NCBI GenBank assembly: GCA_041563315.1
Contig: JBFFNE010000070.1
Span: 1 to 15,988, forward strand
Source of the DNA: JBFEYJ01 sp041563315
GTDB lineage: Bacteria > Pseudomonadota > Gammaproteobacteria > Thiohalomonadales > Thiohalomonadaceae
Direction of reading: 5' to 3'
DNA length: 15,988 bases
The notes below the pieces were generated by a model. The model had not been told where the DNA came from. It searched no databases and saw only the letters and a list, made by a program, of their open reading frames with translations. Position numbers and translations under genes: made by a program. This document shows positions 7,553 through 14,395 of this stretch, piece after piece. Position 1 is the stretch's first letter. Each line of letters starts with the position of its first letter.

Positions 7553-7728
7553 CACAAAAACTCACCGCAACGACGCAAAAGGCGCGAAGAAGAACAATTG
7601 CCGGCCTGTGCCTAGAATGCGTGATGAGGTACTCACTGCTGCAGCCCCAATACCTGACGGGATACTTCTCACCCTACGCGCTATTGATTCTGGTTTTTCC
7701 TTTGCATCCTTTGCGGTGAATAACTTTT
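7553..7728. repeat. Inverted pair of CACCGCAA-type repeats between convergent genes
   Basis: The 180-bp gap between waaA and kdkA is bounded by two inverted copies of one motif. TCACCGCAA at 7562-7570 is followed by an A/G-rich tail (CGACGCAAAAGGCGCG), and its complement TTGCGGTGA at 7711-7719 is preceded by CCTTTGCATCC. The core 9 bp match perfectly and the tails imperfectly. Each arm sits about 10 bp past a stop codon, with A and T tracts outside the arms. The motif resembles a CACCGCAAAGGCGCAAAGG-type intergenic repeat I know from many bacterial genomes. It may act as a two-way terminator. Confidence 0.6.
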
Positions 7729-8445
7729 TTAGGCGTTTCCTTCGTAGCCGCGCAGAATCGCCTTCCAGTCTTCATCATCGAAGGCGAAGTGACGCACGCT
7801 ACGCCGGAACTTCTCCAGCGAGCGCTTGAGCCGTTCGAGATTGGACCGCTGCCAGCGGCTAGAGGGTTTACGCAAGTCTCCACGATCGAAGTCGATAAGA
7901 TAAATTTCCCCCGCATCATCAAGCAGGACGTTTCGGGCATTGAGATCGGCGTGAAAGACCCCTTCGTTGTGAAAACGTCGGATAACGGCGCCAATAGCCT
8001 GTAGCCAACTGGAAGAGAGGCGCTTCTGTCCCAGCCAGTCGGCTAGCGGGCGGGCAGGCAGTCGTGCAGTGATGATGTCTGCCTGATAGGTTATCCCGCA
8101 ACGCATCACTCGCGCCGCGATCGGACGAGGTACCGGGAGGCCGCGCCGATATAGCTCGGCGAGTAAGTTCCACTCCTGCCACGCCCGACTTCGCTCCAAT
8201 CCACGCCATACATAGCGGTCACGGGAGAACCGCGCAGGGAGCCCCCCCCGCTGGTAGTGGCGCAGTGCATAGGCGGATTCACCATTCTGCACAAATACAG
8301 TAGTACCGCGGCCCGGGGCAACACCCAGTACATGATCTTGTGCTGCCCACGCGTCGGGCTCAAATAGGGTATCATCCACTTGGCCAATGCAATCGGCATC
8401 ATATAGGATGTGGCTTTTCTCTGTCGTAATCTGGGTCGAATTCAT
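7729..8445 (-). CDS. kdkA: 3-deoxy-D-manno-octulosonic acid kinase
   Basis: KdkA phosphorylates the 4-OH of the Kdo residue attached to lipid A using ATP. The 238-residue protein has the expected kinase-like fold: GRGTTVFV (46-53) as nucleotide-binding strand, ALRHYQRGGL (60-69), the PVPRPIAARV stretch (105-113 region), the catalytic loop HADLNARNVLL (165-175, D167 and N172) and the metal-binding IDFD (184-187). These align well with Haemophilus influenzae KdkA as I recall it. The ATG at 8443-8445 is only 3 bp from the divergent heptosyltransferase start, so its promoter must lie within that gene. Phospho-Kdo is the acceptor for OpsX-type enzymes, which fits the neighbour. Confidence 0.95.
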   Translation of the reverse strand: MNSTQITTEKSHILYDADCIGQVDDTLFEPDAWAAQDHVLGVAPGRGTTVFVQNGESAYALRHYQRGGLPARFSRDRYVWRGLERSRAWQEWNLLAELYRRGLPVPRPIAARVMRCGITYQADIITARLPARPLADWLGQKRLSSSWLQAIGAVIRRFHNEGVFHADLNARNVLLDDAGEIYLIDFDRGDLRKPSSRWQRSNLERLKRSLEKFRRSVRHFAFDDEDWKAILRGYEGNA

Positions 8446-8448
8446 CTC

Positions 8449-9525
8449 ATGGCTCTACCGTTAAACTCGCCACCTACAAGCCTTTGTCTACTGCGCCTCT
8501 CGGCGATCGGGGACATCAGCCACACCCTGCCGGTCCTGCGCACCCTGCAGGCGGCATGGCCAACTACACGCATCACATGGATCATCGGCAAGACGGAACA
8601 TTCACTGGTCAGCGATATTCCGGGCGTGGACTTTATCATCTTTGACAAGTCCCGGCGATGGCGAGCCTACAGTGATCTGAAAAAAGCGCTCAAGGGACGA
8701 CACTTCGAGGTACTACTGCAGATGCAGATGTCGGTGCGCGCCAGCCTGGCCAGCCTGCTGGTACAGGCCGATGTGCGTCTGGGTTTTGATCATGCGCGCG
8801 CCAAGGACATGCAATGGCTCTTTACCAACCATAAGATCGCGGCACAAAAAAACCAACATGTGATCGACAGTTTTTTTGGTTTTACCGAAGCACTCGGCAT
8901 CAGCGAGCGAACCCTGCACTGGGGTATTCCCATCCCCGAGAGCGCACGACAGTTCGCGGACAAGGCACTGCCACGTGACCCTTTTATCGTGATCAGCCCC
9001 TGTTCCAGCATGGCCTATCGCAACTGGACCTCGGCAGGGTATGCTGCGGTGGCCGAGTATGCGATCAAACACTATGGGATGAAGGTCGTGCTGTGCGGTG
9101 GCAACAGTCGCCTGGAGCGACTCTATGGCGCCGAGATTCACTCACGGCTGGATGTGCACGGCTGCAGCGGCGTACTAACCAACCTCATCGGCCGCACCGA
9201 TTTGAAACAGTTACTGGCCATCCTGGAGCGGGCCAGGGCGCTCGTCAGCCCCGACGCAGGCCCGGCCCACCTGGCCACCGCCGTTGGTACTCCGGTGATC
9301 GGCCTTTATGCCTGTACCAACCCGGATCGTGCCCGGCCCTACCTCAGCGCGGCCTATACAGTAAACCGCTACCCGGATGCGGTGCTGGCCAAGTTTGGCA
9401 AAGCGCCTGAACAACTTCCGTGGGGTATCCGCGTCCGTGATTCCGGTACGATGGAACGCATCCAGGTTGAGGATGTCACAGCCATGCTGGACAAATTGAT
9501 GGACACAACAACTCCCCGCCAATAA
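8449..9525 (+). CDS. opsX: LPS heptosyltransferase I, OpsX type (GT9)
   Basis: A family-9 glycosyltransferase of 358 residues that should add the first L-glycero-D-manno-heptose to Kdo in the inner core, from ADP-heptose, on the cytoplasmic side. The N-terminus PPTSLCLLRLSAIGDISHTLPV (residues 8-29) and the following ITWIIGKTE (42-50) resemble Haemophilus OpsX rather than E. coli WaaC. The donor-site block SPDAGPAHLATAVGTPVIGLYA (267-288) is typical of heptosyltransferases. The ATG at 8449 is chosen because the protein then begins shortly before the conserved strand; a GTG at 8410 would add 13 residues and overlap kdkA. No strong ribosome site is seen. Specificity for heptose I rests on family likeness and on kdkA next door. 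Confidence 0.88.
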   Translation: MALPLNSPPTSLCLLRLSAIGDISHTLPVLRTLQAAWPTTRITWIIGKTEHSLVSDIPGVDFIIFDKSRRWRAYSDLKKALKGRHFEVLLQMQMSVRASLASLLVQADVRLGFDHARAKDMQWLFTNHKIAAQKNQHVIDSFFGFTEALGISERTLHWGIPIPESARQFADKALPRDPFIVISPCSSMAYRNWTSAGYAAVAEYAIKHYGMKVVLCGGNSRLERLYGAEIHSRLDVHGCSGVLTNLIGRTDLKQLLAILERARALVSPDAGPAHLATAVGTPVIGLYACTNPDRARPYLSAAYTVNRYPDAVLAKFGKAPEQLPWGIRVRDSGTMERIQVEDVTAMLDKLMDTTTPRQ

Positions 9526-9950
9526 CTCTCCTCCTGACTCCACTGGAAACGTCACCCTCCCGACAGTTCACCAGACGGCCTCGATAGTGACCAGCCACTG
9601 TGACACGGGGCACTCCGTTGCCAGCACGTGCTTTTACGAAAGCCAAGCGCCTTCAGTCAGTTACGTGGCGGCGAACCTACCTCATTGCCTGAATTCCATA
9701 GTTTGTATGTTATGATTATCCGCTCTCTGTGACCCGCATCATCAAGTGTCACCAAGAAAACAGCACGCAACTGAGGCTCACATTCTGAAAATTGCTGGTA
9801 GTGGCAGAAGCGAGATCAGCTGACTCCAACCACCCGCTGAGCCTGCTCGGAAGGCAGCTCCCTACAGGTGTCAGGCTGCCGCAGTGAATAGTTATGGGAA
9901 GGATTTTCTGGATCTGATTTATACAACCAGGCGCTGCAGAACAAACTGAT
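9526..9950. other. 425-bp noncoding gap before the family-4 glycosyltransferase
   Basis: I find no supported gene in this gap on either strand; short frames on the minus strand have no recognisable content. It holds a candidate extended -10 promoter (9708-9716), a GTGAC...GTCAC inverted pair at 9729-9752, and a hairpin GGCAGC...GCTGCC near 9853-9880. No full JUMPstart/ops element was recognised and no terminator for the upstream heptosyltransferase is evident. Confidence 0.6.
9708..9716 (+). promoter_or_regulatory. Candidate extended -10 promoter
   Basis: TGTTATGAT combines a TGn extension with TATGAT (5 of 6 matches to TATAAT). No good -35 lies at 17 nt. If used, the leader to the glycosyltransferase start at 9951 would be over 220 nt. 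Confidence 0.35.
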
Positions 9951-10940
9951 ATGAATATTCTCATCGTGACAAACCTGCACCTCCCTTGCCAGACATACGG
10001 TGGAATTGAGCGTGTCCTGTGGTGGCTTGGCAAGGCACTGGTTCAGCTGGGACATAATGTCAGTTATCTGGCAGCAAAGACCTCATATTCTGATTTTGCG
10101 ACGGTATACCCATACAACCCGGATCTCCTGGTTGATGAGCAAATCCCTGATCACATCGATGTGCTTCACATCAACTTTCCGACTGAGCAACGCATCACGA
10201 AAAAGCCTTATATTTTTACAGCTCATGCCATTACCGAACAAGGGCAAGAGTTTGATAAAAACTATGTATTCATATCCCGGGAACATGCCCGACTGAACAA
10301 TAGTGATGTCTACGTCTATCACGGCCTGGATCCTGATGAGTTTGGAACACCAAACCTGACAAACAAACGGGACTATTTTCATTTTCTGGGCAAGGCCAAA
10401 ACAGCCCATAAAAATCTCAGCGGCGCCATTAAGGTAACAAAACTTGCAGAAGAGAAGCTGGCGGTCATAGGGGGTTCGCGATTATTTCTTCGCCCACCAC
10501 CAAGGTTCCGCCTGACCCTGGACAGGCATGTAAAGTTTTACGGCATGCTTGGTGGAGAGAAAAAAAATCGGGTGATAAACGGCTCGAAGGGTTTAATCCA
10601 TCCGATGCGCAGTTTCGAGTCTTTTGGTCTGGCACTTATTGAAAGCTTGTATTTCGGGTGCCCGGTTTTCGGCACTACCTATGGTTCCCTACAGGAGTTG
10701 ATAATTCCTGAAGTCGGAGCGCTGGCCAATAGCGCAACCGAACTGGCAAGGCACCTGGCATATGCTGACGACTTCAATAGAAAAGATTGTTATGAATACG
10801 TATGTGATAACTTTTTATCGAAACATATGGCAGAGAATTACGTCCAACTTTATGAAAAAGTGATCTCCGGCGAACAGCTCAACAAGAGTGCTCCGAAAAG
10901 CATCTCTTTCTCAGAACCATTGCTGCCATGGGGGGAGTGA
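9951..10940 (+). CDS. Glycosyltransferase, family 4 (GT-B fold)
   Basis: A 329-residue retaining-type glycosyltransferase, probably adding a sugar to the LPS core. The N-terminal domain opens MNILIVTNLHLPCQTYGGIERV, with the acceptor-side GGIERV motif (17-22) and LVQLGHNVSYL (30-40). The C-terminal donor domain has HPMRSFESFGLALIES and FGCPVFGTTYGSLQELI, the EX7E-type signature region that binds the nucleotide sugar. The sugar and linkage are unknown. The ATG lacks a clear ribosome site, so expression may be weak or the start may differ. Base composition is visibly richer in A/T than the kdkA-opsX region. It converges on the family-2 glycosyltransferase gene with a 54-bp gap that holds no obvious terminator. 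Confidence 0.88.
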   Translation: MNILIVTNLHLPCQTYGGIERVLWWLGKALVQLGHNVSYLAAKTSYSDFATVYPYNPDLLVDEQIPDHIDVLHINFPTEQRITKKPYIFTAHAITEQGQEFDKNYVFISREHARLNNSDVYVYHGLDPDEFGTPNLTNKRDYFHFLGKAKTAHKNLSGAIKVTKLAEEKLAVIGGSRLFLRPPPRFRLTLDRHVKFYGMLGGEKKNRVINGSKGLIHPMRSFESFGLALIESLYFGCPVFGTTYGSLQELIIPEVGALANSATELARHLAYADDFNRKDCYEYVCDNFLSKHMAENYVQLYEKVISGEQLNKSAPKSISFSEPLLPWGE

Positions 10941-10994
10941 CAAAAACCACGGCAACGTCATATCGGACTTGAGATAACCACTATTAACTTCATC

Positions 10995-11816
10995 TCATGC
11001 TGAAGCTCTATATCTATCCACACCAACATCGGCTTTCGTTTTATTCAGCGCTATTGTTTTATTAAGCCGTTCATCATTCTCTTCCAGCTGGGCTCTGTCA
11101 TTCTCTTGATGCCACAGATGAAGAATTGGAATAGCGTACCTGACATCCTTGCGCAGAACACCGCTATTGATTAAACGAATAGCCAAATCCGAGTCCTCTC
11201 GCCCCCATCCTTCGAAGCTTTCATCAAAACCGTTAACTTGATAAAAGTCGCTCTTCCAGCACGCCATATTACAGGTGCGAACACCGCGCCACTTATGCGT
11301 ATGCAGCTTCCTGAACCAGCCATCGGGCAAACTAAAGAGTGGTAGCAACCTTTTGATGTCCCGGTTTAACCAGGCTTTCACCCACATGGTCAGCCCCCAC
11401 CCAAATACCGGCAGAGTCTCGTGAATCACCCTGGCGGTGAAACTACGGCTAAAAAGAATCCTGTTCCCGGAGGTAAAAAAACCTTTTTCTGAAAAGCGCA
11501 CGTACTTTTCAACAAAATTGCTAAACGGCACGCTGTCGCCATCCAGAAATATCAGCAGCTTTCCTGCCGCCCTGGCGGCGGCCCTGTTCCTGATGGCGGC
11601 GGCCCTGAACCCCTTATCCTCATGCCATACATGTGACAAGGAATATGAGACGGCCCCCGTCATCTGTTCAATCAAGGCTTTTGTCTCATGTGTGGAACCA
11701 TCATCAGCCACGATAACTTCGAAATTCGAATAGCTCTGCGCATTTAAACCCTGAAGCACCATTTTTAATGCTTCTGGCCAGTTGTAGGTCGTCACAATGA
11801 CCGATACTTCAACCAC
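10995..11816 (-). CDS. Glycosyltransferase, family 2, with C-terminal galactosyltransferase-like domain
   Basis: A 273-residue inverting GT-A enzyme, probably extending the outer core. The N-terminal Rossmann part shows VSVIVTTYN (4-12), VIVADDGS (34-41) and the metal-binding DGD at 92-94. Further on, CNMACWKSDFYQVNGFDE and GWGREDSDLAIRL form the Glyco_transf_7C-type motif that carries the catalytic acidic residues. I set the start at GTG 11814-11816, because GAGGAAA lies 7 nt upstream; the frame stays open to a TTG at 11840, which would add eight residues. It overlaps the upstream WaaE-like gene by 8 bp and is the last gene of the operon. Sugar specificity is not known. Confidence 0.88.
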   Translation of the reverse strand: MVEVSVIVTTYNWPEALKMVLQGLNAQSYSNFEVIVADDGSTHETKALIEQMTGAVSYSLSHVWHEDKGFRAAAIRNRAAARAAGKLLIFLDGDSVPFSNFVEKYVRFSEKGFFTSGNRILFSRSFTARVIHETLPVFGWGLTMWVKAWLNRDIKRLLPLFSLPDGWFRKLHTHKWRGVRTCNMACWKSDFYQVNGFDESFEGWGREDSDLAIRLINSGVLRKDVRYAIPILHLWHQENDRAQLEENDERLNKTIALNKTKADVGVDRYRASA

Positions 11817-12585
11817 TTTTATATTTCCTCGTACGGCCAAGCATGCCTGCCTTCAGGTATTTGTAATAAGCGCCCTCGGCATTTGAAAAGGCAAGCATAA
11901 ACCCTTCAGCTCCGTCCAGGAATCCGCCCTTGATTACATAGGTTCTAAAAAACGTCCAAAGACCATGTGCTATTGCACTTGGCAGACCACCACCTTTGCC
12001 ATGCTCGACCTTCTGTAGCGCACCCGCTGTAGAATAACGATTTATCGTATCCAACACTTTCTCCAGGTCTCTAAAGGTATAATGAAGCAGGTGATTTTTT
12101 AATCTTCCGACACGGCCATCCAGCACAAGGCGTTCGTGAATGATGCTGTCAGTAAATCGTCCTCTTTCTTTTTTAAACAGTCGCAATACAGGGTCTGGCC
12201 ACCAGCCACCATGCCGCATGAATCGCCCACAGTAGCTTGATAAACGTGGGATTTCATAGCCATCCAAATCACCGCCATCTATTGTCTCGCGAATCTCTTT
12301 TGCCAACTCATCGGAAACCCTCTCGTCAGCATCAATAGAAAGCACCCAGTCATTTGTCGCCATCTCAAGTGCCCGATTTTTTTGCACCCCAAAACCGGGC
12401 CAATCGGTTGCAAACACCTTTGGTGTAAACTGTTTGCATATTTCAACGGTGCGATCGCTGCTACCCGAATCCAACACAATAATTTCATCTGCCCACTTAA
12501 CCGACTCCAGGCAGTCATAGATATTCTGCTCTTCATTTTTTGTAATAATAATTACACTAATATTCAGTGTATTCACCATTTTCAC
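11809..12585 (-). CDS. WaaE/KdtX-like family 2 glycosyltransferase (LPS core)
   Basis: A 258-residue GT-A enzyme of the WaaE/LgtF/KdtX group, which in Klebsiella and Neisseria adds a beta-1,4-glucose to heptose I. Conserved blocks are ISVIIITKNEEQNI (9-22), EIIVLDSGSSDRTVEIC (34-50), GFGVQKNRAL (64-73), and the metal-binding DADE (85-88) in WVLSIDADERV. The C-terminal half with GGWWPDPVLRLFKK is also typical of this group. The start is GTG at 12583-12585, overlapping the waaF stop in a GTGA arrangement, with AAAGG 6 nt upstream; an ATG two codons in is the alternative. Tight coupling to waaF supports an inner-core role. The exact sugar is inferred. Confidence 0.88.
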   Translation of the reverse strand: MKMVNTLNISVIIITKNEEQNIYDCLESVKWADEIIVLDSGSSDRTVEICKQFTPKVFATDWPGFGVQKNRALEMATNDWVLSIDADERVSDELAKEIRETIDGGDLDGYEIPRLSSYCGRFMRHGGWWPDPVLRLFKKERGRFTDSIIHERLVLDGRVGRLKNHLLHYTFRDLEKVLDTINRYSTAGALQKVEHGKGGGLPSAIAHGLWTFFRTYVIKGGFLDGAEGFMLAFSNAEGAYYKYLKAGMLGRTRKYKSG

Positions 12586-13610
12586 ACGATACCTTTAATG
12601 ACATCATTTACTTTGTCCACAATAACGTCAGGCTCTATCTCAGTTAGACATCTTGTGTGTTCATACGGGCAAGAACGTTTAAAACACGGGCTACATTCAA
12701 GATTGAGGTAACAAACAACGGATTTATCGCTCAGCGGTGGCGTATATTCCGGCGTCGAGGAACCGTATATACCTATGACAGGAATATCCACTGCTGCGGC
12801 CACGTGCATCAGACCCGAGTCATTGCTAACCGCTGCGCTGCAGAGGCTGAGCAGGTCAACCGCATCGACCAGTTCGGTCTTGCCACAAAGGTTCGTGATC
12901 CCCTCAGGCTCACCCGCCAGCTGTACGATCTTTTGTGCATTGGGACGATCCTTTTGCGAGCCGAGCAGCCACACCGAACGGCCCGCATCACACAGGTTCC
13001 TGGCGAGCACTGCCCAGTGCTCGATGGGCCACTGTTTGGCCGGGCCGTACTCGGCCCCCGGCAGCAGCGCCACCGCACCTTCATTGGCAAGTAACAGCCT
13101 CTCCCGCAGCAGGGAGATATTATCATTACGGATAGTCAGGGACGGTGTGGGAATATGTGATGGAGGCAGTGGCTCGTCACTGTTCATCCCCAAAGCCAGG
13201 TAGCGCTCCACGGTCTTGCTCAGCACTGACTTGTCGAGTGAGCGCATATCGTTAATCAGACCGTAACGCATCTCGCCACGATAACCCGTGCGTTGTTTCG
13301 CCTTGGCAAAGAACGGAACCAATGCGGCTTTAAGTGAGCGAGGCAAAATAATGGCTCGATCATAATGTTCACTGCGCAGTCGCTTACCAAGCCGATAGCG
13401 TGTGAGTAAACCGAACTCGCCGTGTCCCAGCGGCACCTCTATGCCTTGCCGAACTTCATGCATGCGCGCGAGCAATGGCAGTGACCAGGCGGGTGCGAGC
13501 ACATCAATCACACAATCAGGCTCGCGCTGTCTGAGCAGCTTGTAAAGCGCCTGAGCCATCACCATGTCCCCCACCCATGCGGGACCAACAACGAGGATGC
13601 GCGAGACCAC
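12582..13610 (-). CDS. waaF: ADP-heptose:LPS heptosyltransferase II
   Basis: WaaF adds the second heptose to heptose I of the inner core from ADP-heptose. The 342-residue protein matches E. coli WaaF closely by eye. It opens ILVVGPAWVGDMVMAQ (5-20), then VIDVLAPAWSLPLLARM (34-50), PLGHGEF (60-66), and GYRGEMRYGLINDMR (109-123). The donor site SNDSGLMHVAAA and the C-terminal ECSPCFKRSCPYEHTRCL, with its cluster of cysteines, are both WaaF signatures. The start codon is GTG (13608-13610), 2 bp after the aldo/keto reductase stop, with a GGGGAT ribosome site just upstream. It is the third gene of the operon and is translationally coupled to the next. Confidence 0.96.
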   Translation of the reverse strand: MVSRILVVGPAWVGDMVMAQALYKLLRQREPDCVIDVLAPAWSLPLLARMHEVRQGIEVPLGHGEFGLLTRYRLGKRLRSEHYDRAIILPRSLKAALVPFFAKAKQRTGYRGEMRYGLINDMRSLDKSVLSKTVERYLALGMNSDEPLPPSHIPTPSLTIRNDNISLLRERLLLANEGAVALLPGAEYGPAKQWPIEHWAVLARNLCDAGRSVWLLGSQKDRPNAQKIVQLAGEPEGITNLCGKTELVDAVDLLSLCSAAVSNDSGLMHVAAAVDIPVIGIYGSSTPEYTPPLSDKSVVCYLNLECSPCFKRSCPYEHTRCLTEIEPDVIVDKVNDVIKGIV

Positions 13611-13612
13611 GA

Positions 13613-14395
13613 TTATCCCCGCAGGACCTGTTCCGTGATGGCCACATTCTCGCGCAGGTGTTTCGGGTTAATCGTACCGACAACCACGCTGTGTACCGGA
13701 TGCTCGAAGATAAAACGCAGTGCCTGCTCCACGCCGGAACCTCCGGCGGCTGCATCGGCATGCCCACTCTGCAACCCTTTCTTGATCAGAATCCCCTTAC
13801 CGAGTTGCCCGGCCCGCTCCAGCACCGGCAGTTCTTCCGTGTGTACCGGGTTGTAGGTGGCCATGACCACATCCATGTTCTCCACGCACCAGATCCCGCC
13901 TTCGACGGTCTTGGTCGACATGCCCACGGCGCGGATCAGCCCCTCGCGCTTGAGCTCCTGTAGCGCCTCGCACACCTCTTCGTGGTGGATAATGTCCATG
14001 TCATTACCGTCGGAGTGTACCAGTACCACATCGATGTAATCCCTGCCTAGACGCTTAAGGCTGCGCTCGACGCTCATGCGGGTGTAGGCGGCAGAGAAGT
14101 CGAAAAGCGACTCACCGTGCTCGAAGGTCTCGCCGACCTTGCCGACGATGACCCAGTCGTTTTTGTGCGGTAGCAGCTGGCCGAGGCGCTCCTCAGAGTT
14201 GCCGTAGGCGGGGGCGGTATCGAGGGTATTAATCCCCAACTCCCATGCCAGATCCAGCAGCTCACGCACGGCCTTGTCATCCGGAATGGTAAAACCGCTG
14301 GGGTATTTTACCTGCTCGTCGCGACCGATTTTTACCGTGCCCAGTCCCAGCGGGCTGACCTTGATACCGGTCTGACCCAGTGTTCTCAATTCCAT
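13613..14395 (-). CDS. Aldo/keto reductase
   Basis: A 260-residue NAD(P)H-dependent oxidoreductase with a TIM-barrel fold. The catalytic tetrad is complete: D59, Y64, K86 and H127 (in NTLDTAPAYG, VIVGKVGE and VLVHSDG). The N-terminal LGQTGIKVSPLGLGT is characteristic. An in-frame extension of 50 residues is open upstream, but ATG 14393-14395 has a strong GGAGGAGGAG ribosome site and matches the family start, so that start is used. It overlaps the FAD oxidoreductase gene by 10 bp and stops 2 bp before waaF, so it is co-expressed with core-LPS genes. The substrate is unknown: it may act on a sugar intermediate or simply share the promoter. Confidence 0.93.
   Translation of the reverse strand: MELRTLGQTGIKVSPLGLGTVKIGRDEQVKYPSGFTIPDDKAVRELLDLAWELGINTLDTAPAYGNSEERLGQLLPHKNDWVIVGKVGETFEHGESLFDFSAAYTRMSVERSLKRLGRDYIDVVLVHSDGNDMDIIHHEEVCEALQELKREGLIRAVGMSTKTVEGGIWCVENMDVVMATYNPVHTEELPVLERAGQLGKGILIKKGLQSGHADAAAGGSGVEQALRFIFEHPVHSVVVGTINPKHLRENVAITEQVLRG

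Noticed and set aside
9800..9830. GCTGGTAGTGGCAGAAGCG resembling part of a JUMPstart/ops element
   Set aside because: Only the GCTGGTAG portion fits; the diagnostic GGCGGTAGCNTG core is missing.
9749..10055. Minus-strand open frames of 79-94 codons before the family-4 glycosyltransferase gene
   Set aside because: They overlap the real gene start, have ordinary chance lengths and show no family likeness.
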